6,904 nucleotides of DNA from Elusimicrobiota bacterium. GTDB taxonomy: Bacteria > Elusimicrobiota > Elusimicrobia > JACQJN01. The DNA lies in assembly GCA_016205085.1 (NCBI GenBank), contig JACQJN010000227.1:1-6904 (forward strand), written 5' to 3'. The position numbers and the translations under genes are program-made. Positions 5,914 to 6,904 of this stretch are shown here, one piece after another; position 1 is the stretch's first letter; every line of letters starts with the position of its first letter. The notes beneath the pieces were generated by a model that was not told the origin of the DNA, searched no databases, and saw only the letters and a program-made list of their open reading frames with translations.

Positions 5914-6904
5914 TGCCCGCTAAAATCCAGGTCGTTGACCCGGCTACCGAAGAGGTCTTGGCGGAAGTTCCAAATCATGGTCCTCAGGACGTGAATCGAG
6001 CGGTCGAGCGATCAAGGAGGGCTTTTGAAAAATGGAGGTGGGCTCCGGCTCATGAGAGAGCGGAATTGCTGCATGCGGTGGCACAAGGAATCAGAGCTCA
6101 GGCCCGGGAGCTCTCTAAGATTCTGACCCAAGAAGGTGGAAAGCCGCTCAGGGAAAATGTGGATGAAATGGGTTGGTCTGCCAGTTGTTTTGATTATTAT
6201 GCGGAACTCCAAAGGAATAGACGGGGCCGTGTCATTCCCTCCATTGAACCCAGCCAACTTTCGATGGTACTGAAAGAGCCTTATGGAGTGGTGGCGGCCA
6301 TTGTGCCTTGGAACTATCCTATTCTTCTTATGTCCTGGAAGGTAGCTCCCGCTCTGGCCGCAGGAAACACCGTGATCATTAAGCCGGCGGAACAAACTCC
6401 TCTCTCTACGTTAAAGTTTAAAGATATATTCGACTGTTTTCCTGAGGGGGTTGTTCAGATCCTGACGGGAGAGGGGGATGTGACGGGGGAAGCGTTGGTT
6501 CGACATCCCCATGTATCCGTGGTGGCTTTTACCGGCAGTTTGGAGGTGGGCAAGCATGTGGCTAAAATTTGCGCTGAGCAGGTCAAGAAAGTGCATCTAG
6601 AGTTGGGAGGTAAAGACGCGTTCGTGGTGTGCGAGGATTCCGATTTGGAGATCGCCTCTCGGGCGGTGGCTTGGGCCGCTTTTTTGAATGCCGGTCAAGT
6701 TTGTACTTCCGCAGAAAGAATTTATGTGGCTGAATCTATCGTTAAAAAATTTACGGAGAGACTGGTGGATTTTACTAAGAATCTTAGGTTGGGACCGGGC
6801 TTAGATCCTCAGACCGACATCGGTCCCATGATAGGTTCTCAATACCGCCAGAAAGTAGAATCCCATGTTCAGGAAGCGGTTAAAAAGGGAGCGAGACTCC
6901 TGGC
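5913..6904 (+). CDS. NAD(P)-dependent aldehyde dehydrogenase, 3'-truncated by window end
   Basis: Open to the window edge: 330 complete codons of an expected 450-490. It starts at the ATG overlapping the potA stop (TAATG), so translation is probably coupled; GAAGG at 5897-5901 is a possible, rather distant ribosome site. ALDH motifs are NPAT-like DPATEEVLAEV (9-19), VPWNYP (Asn134), IIKPAEQTP (Lys157), FTGSLEVG (206-213), LELGGKDAF (general base Glu230) and the catalytic Cys264 in NAGQVCTSAERIYV. The N-terminus is short, beginning almost directly at the NPAT region. Position suggests succinic semialdehyde oxidation, the last step after GabT. However, Trp142 and Leu258 occupy the positions of the two substrate-binding arginines of SSADH, as in amino-aldehyde and betaine-aldehyde enzymes. 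The substrate is therefore left open. It is a paralogue of the upstream patD product. Confidence 0.85.
   Translation, partial: MPAKIQVVDPATEEVLAEVPNHGPQDVNRAVERSRRAFEKWRWAPAHERAELLHAVAQGIRAQARELSKILTQEGGKPLRENVDEMGWSASCFDYYAELQRNRRGRVIPSIEPSQLSMVLKEPYGVVAAIVPWNYPILLMSWKVAPALAAGNTVIIKPAEQTPLSTLKFKDIFDCFPEGVVQILTGEGDVTGEALVRHPHVSVVAFTGSLEVGKHVAKICAEQVKKVHLELGGKDAFVVCEDSDLEIASRAVAWAAFLNAGQVCTSAERIYVAESIVKKFTERLVDFTKNLRLGPGLDPQTDIGPMIGSQYRQKVESHVQEAVKKGARLL

Overview
The window is a bacterial, mid-GC, tightly packed catabolic locus with every gene on the + strand. The content points to putrescine/polyamine use through the transamination route. A consensus-like sigma70 promoter (34-63) and a strong Shine-Dalgarno site lead into gabT (GABA aminotransferase), patA (putrescine aminotransferase) and patD (4-aminobutyraldehyde dehydrogenase). 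After a 288-nt gap come potA (polyamine-type ABC importer ATPase) and a second aldehyde dehydrogenase cut by the window end. The predicted proteins resemble E. coli GabT, PatA and PatD along their whole length. The sequence alone does not fix the phylum; a Gram-negative-type bacterium is the safest reading.

How the genes fit together (inference from families): PotA would power uptake of putrescine or spermidine. PatA converts putrescine to 4-aminobutanal, PatD oxidises that to GABA, and GabT turns GABA into succinic semialdehyde. A semialdehyde dehydrogenase should finish the route, and the last gene sits where one would be expected. However, it lacks the two arginines that bind the substrate carboxylate in characterised succinic semialdehyde dehydrogenases, so its substrate is open. 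No PotB, PotC or PotD is visible; they may lie beyond the right edge.

The non-obvious part is the patD-potA gap. Positions 4460-4734 form one structured element: about 32-bp imperfect terminal inverted repeats enclose two long hairpin arms, and each arm ends in a GTACC/GGTAC mini-hairpin. The two arms are homologous copies in opposite orientation and differ by compensatory base-pair changes, which suggests a folded RNA or single-stranded DNA is (or was) selected. The layout resembles BIME/REP-type or MITE elements, but I do not recognise the family. It starts inside the patD stop codon and ends 15 nt before the potA start, which has no visible Shine-Dalgarno site. A second small oddity is a run of four 8-bp tandem repeats (2886-2917) between patA and patD.
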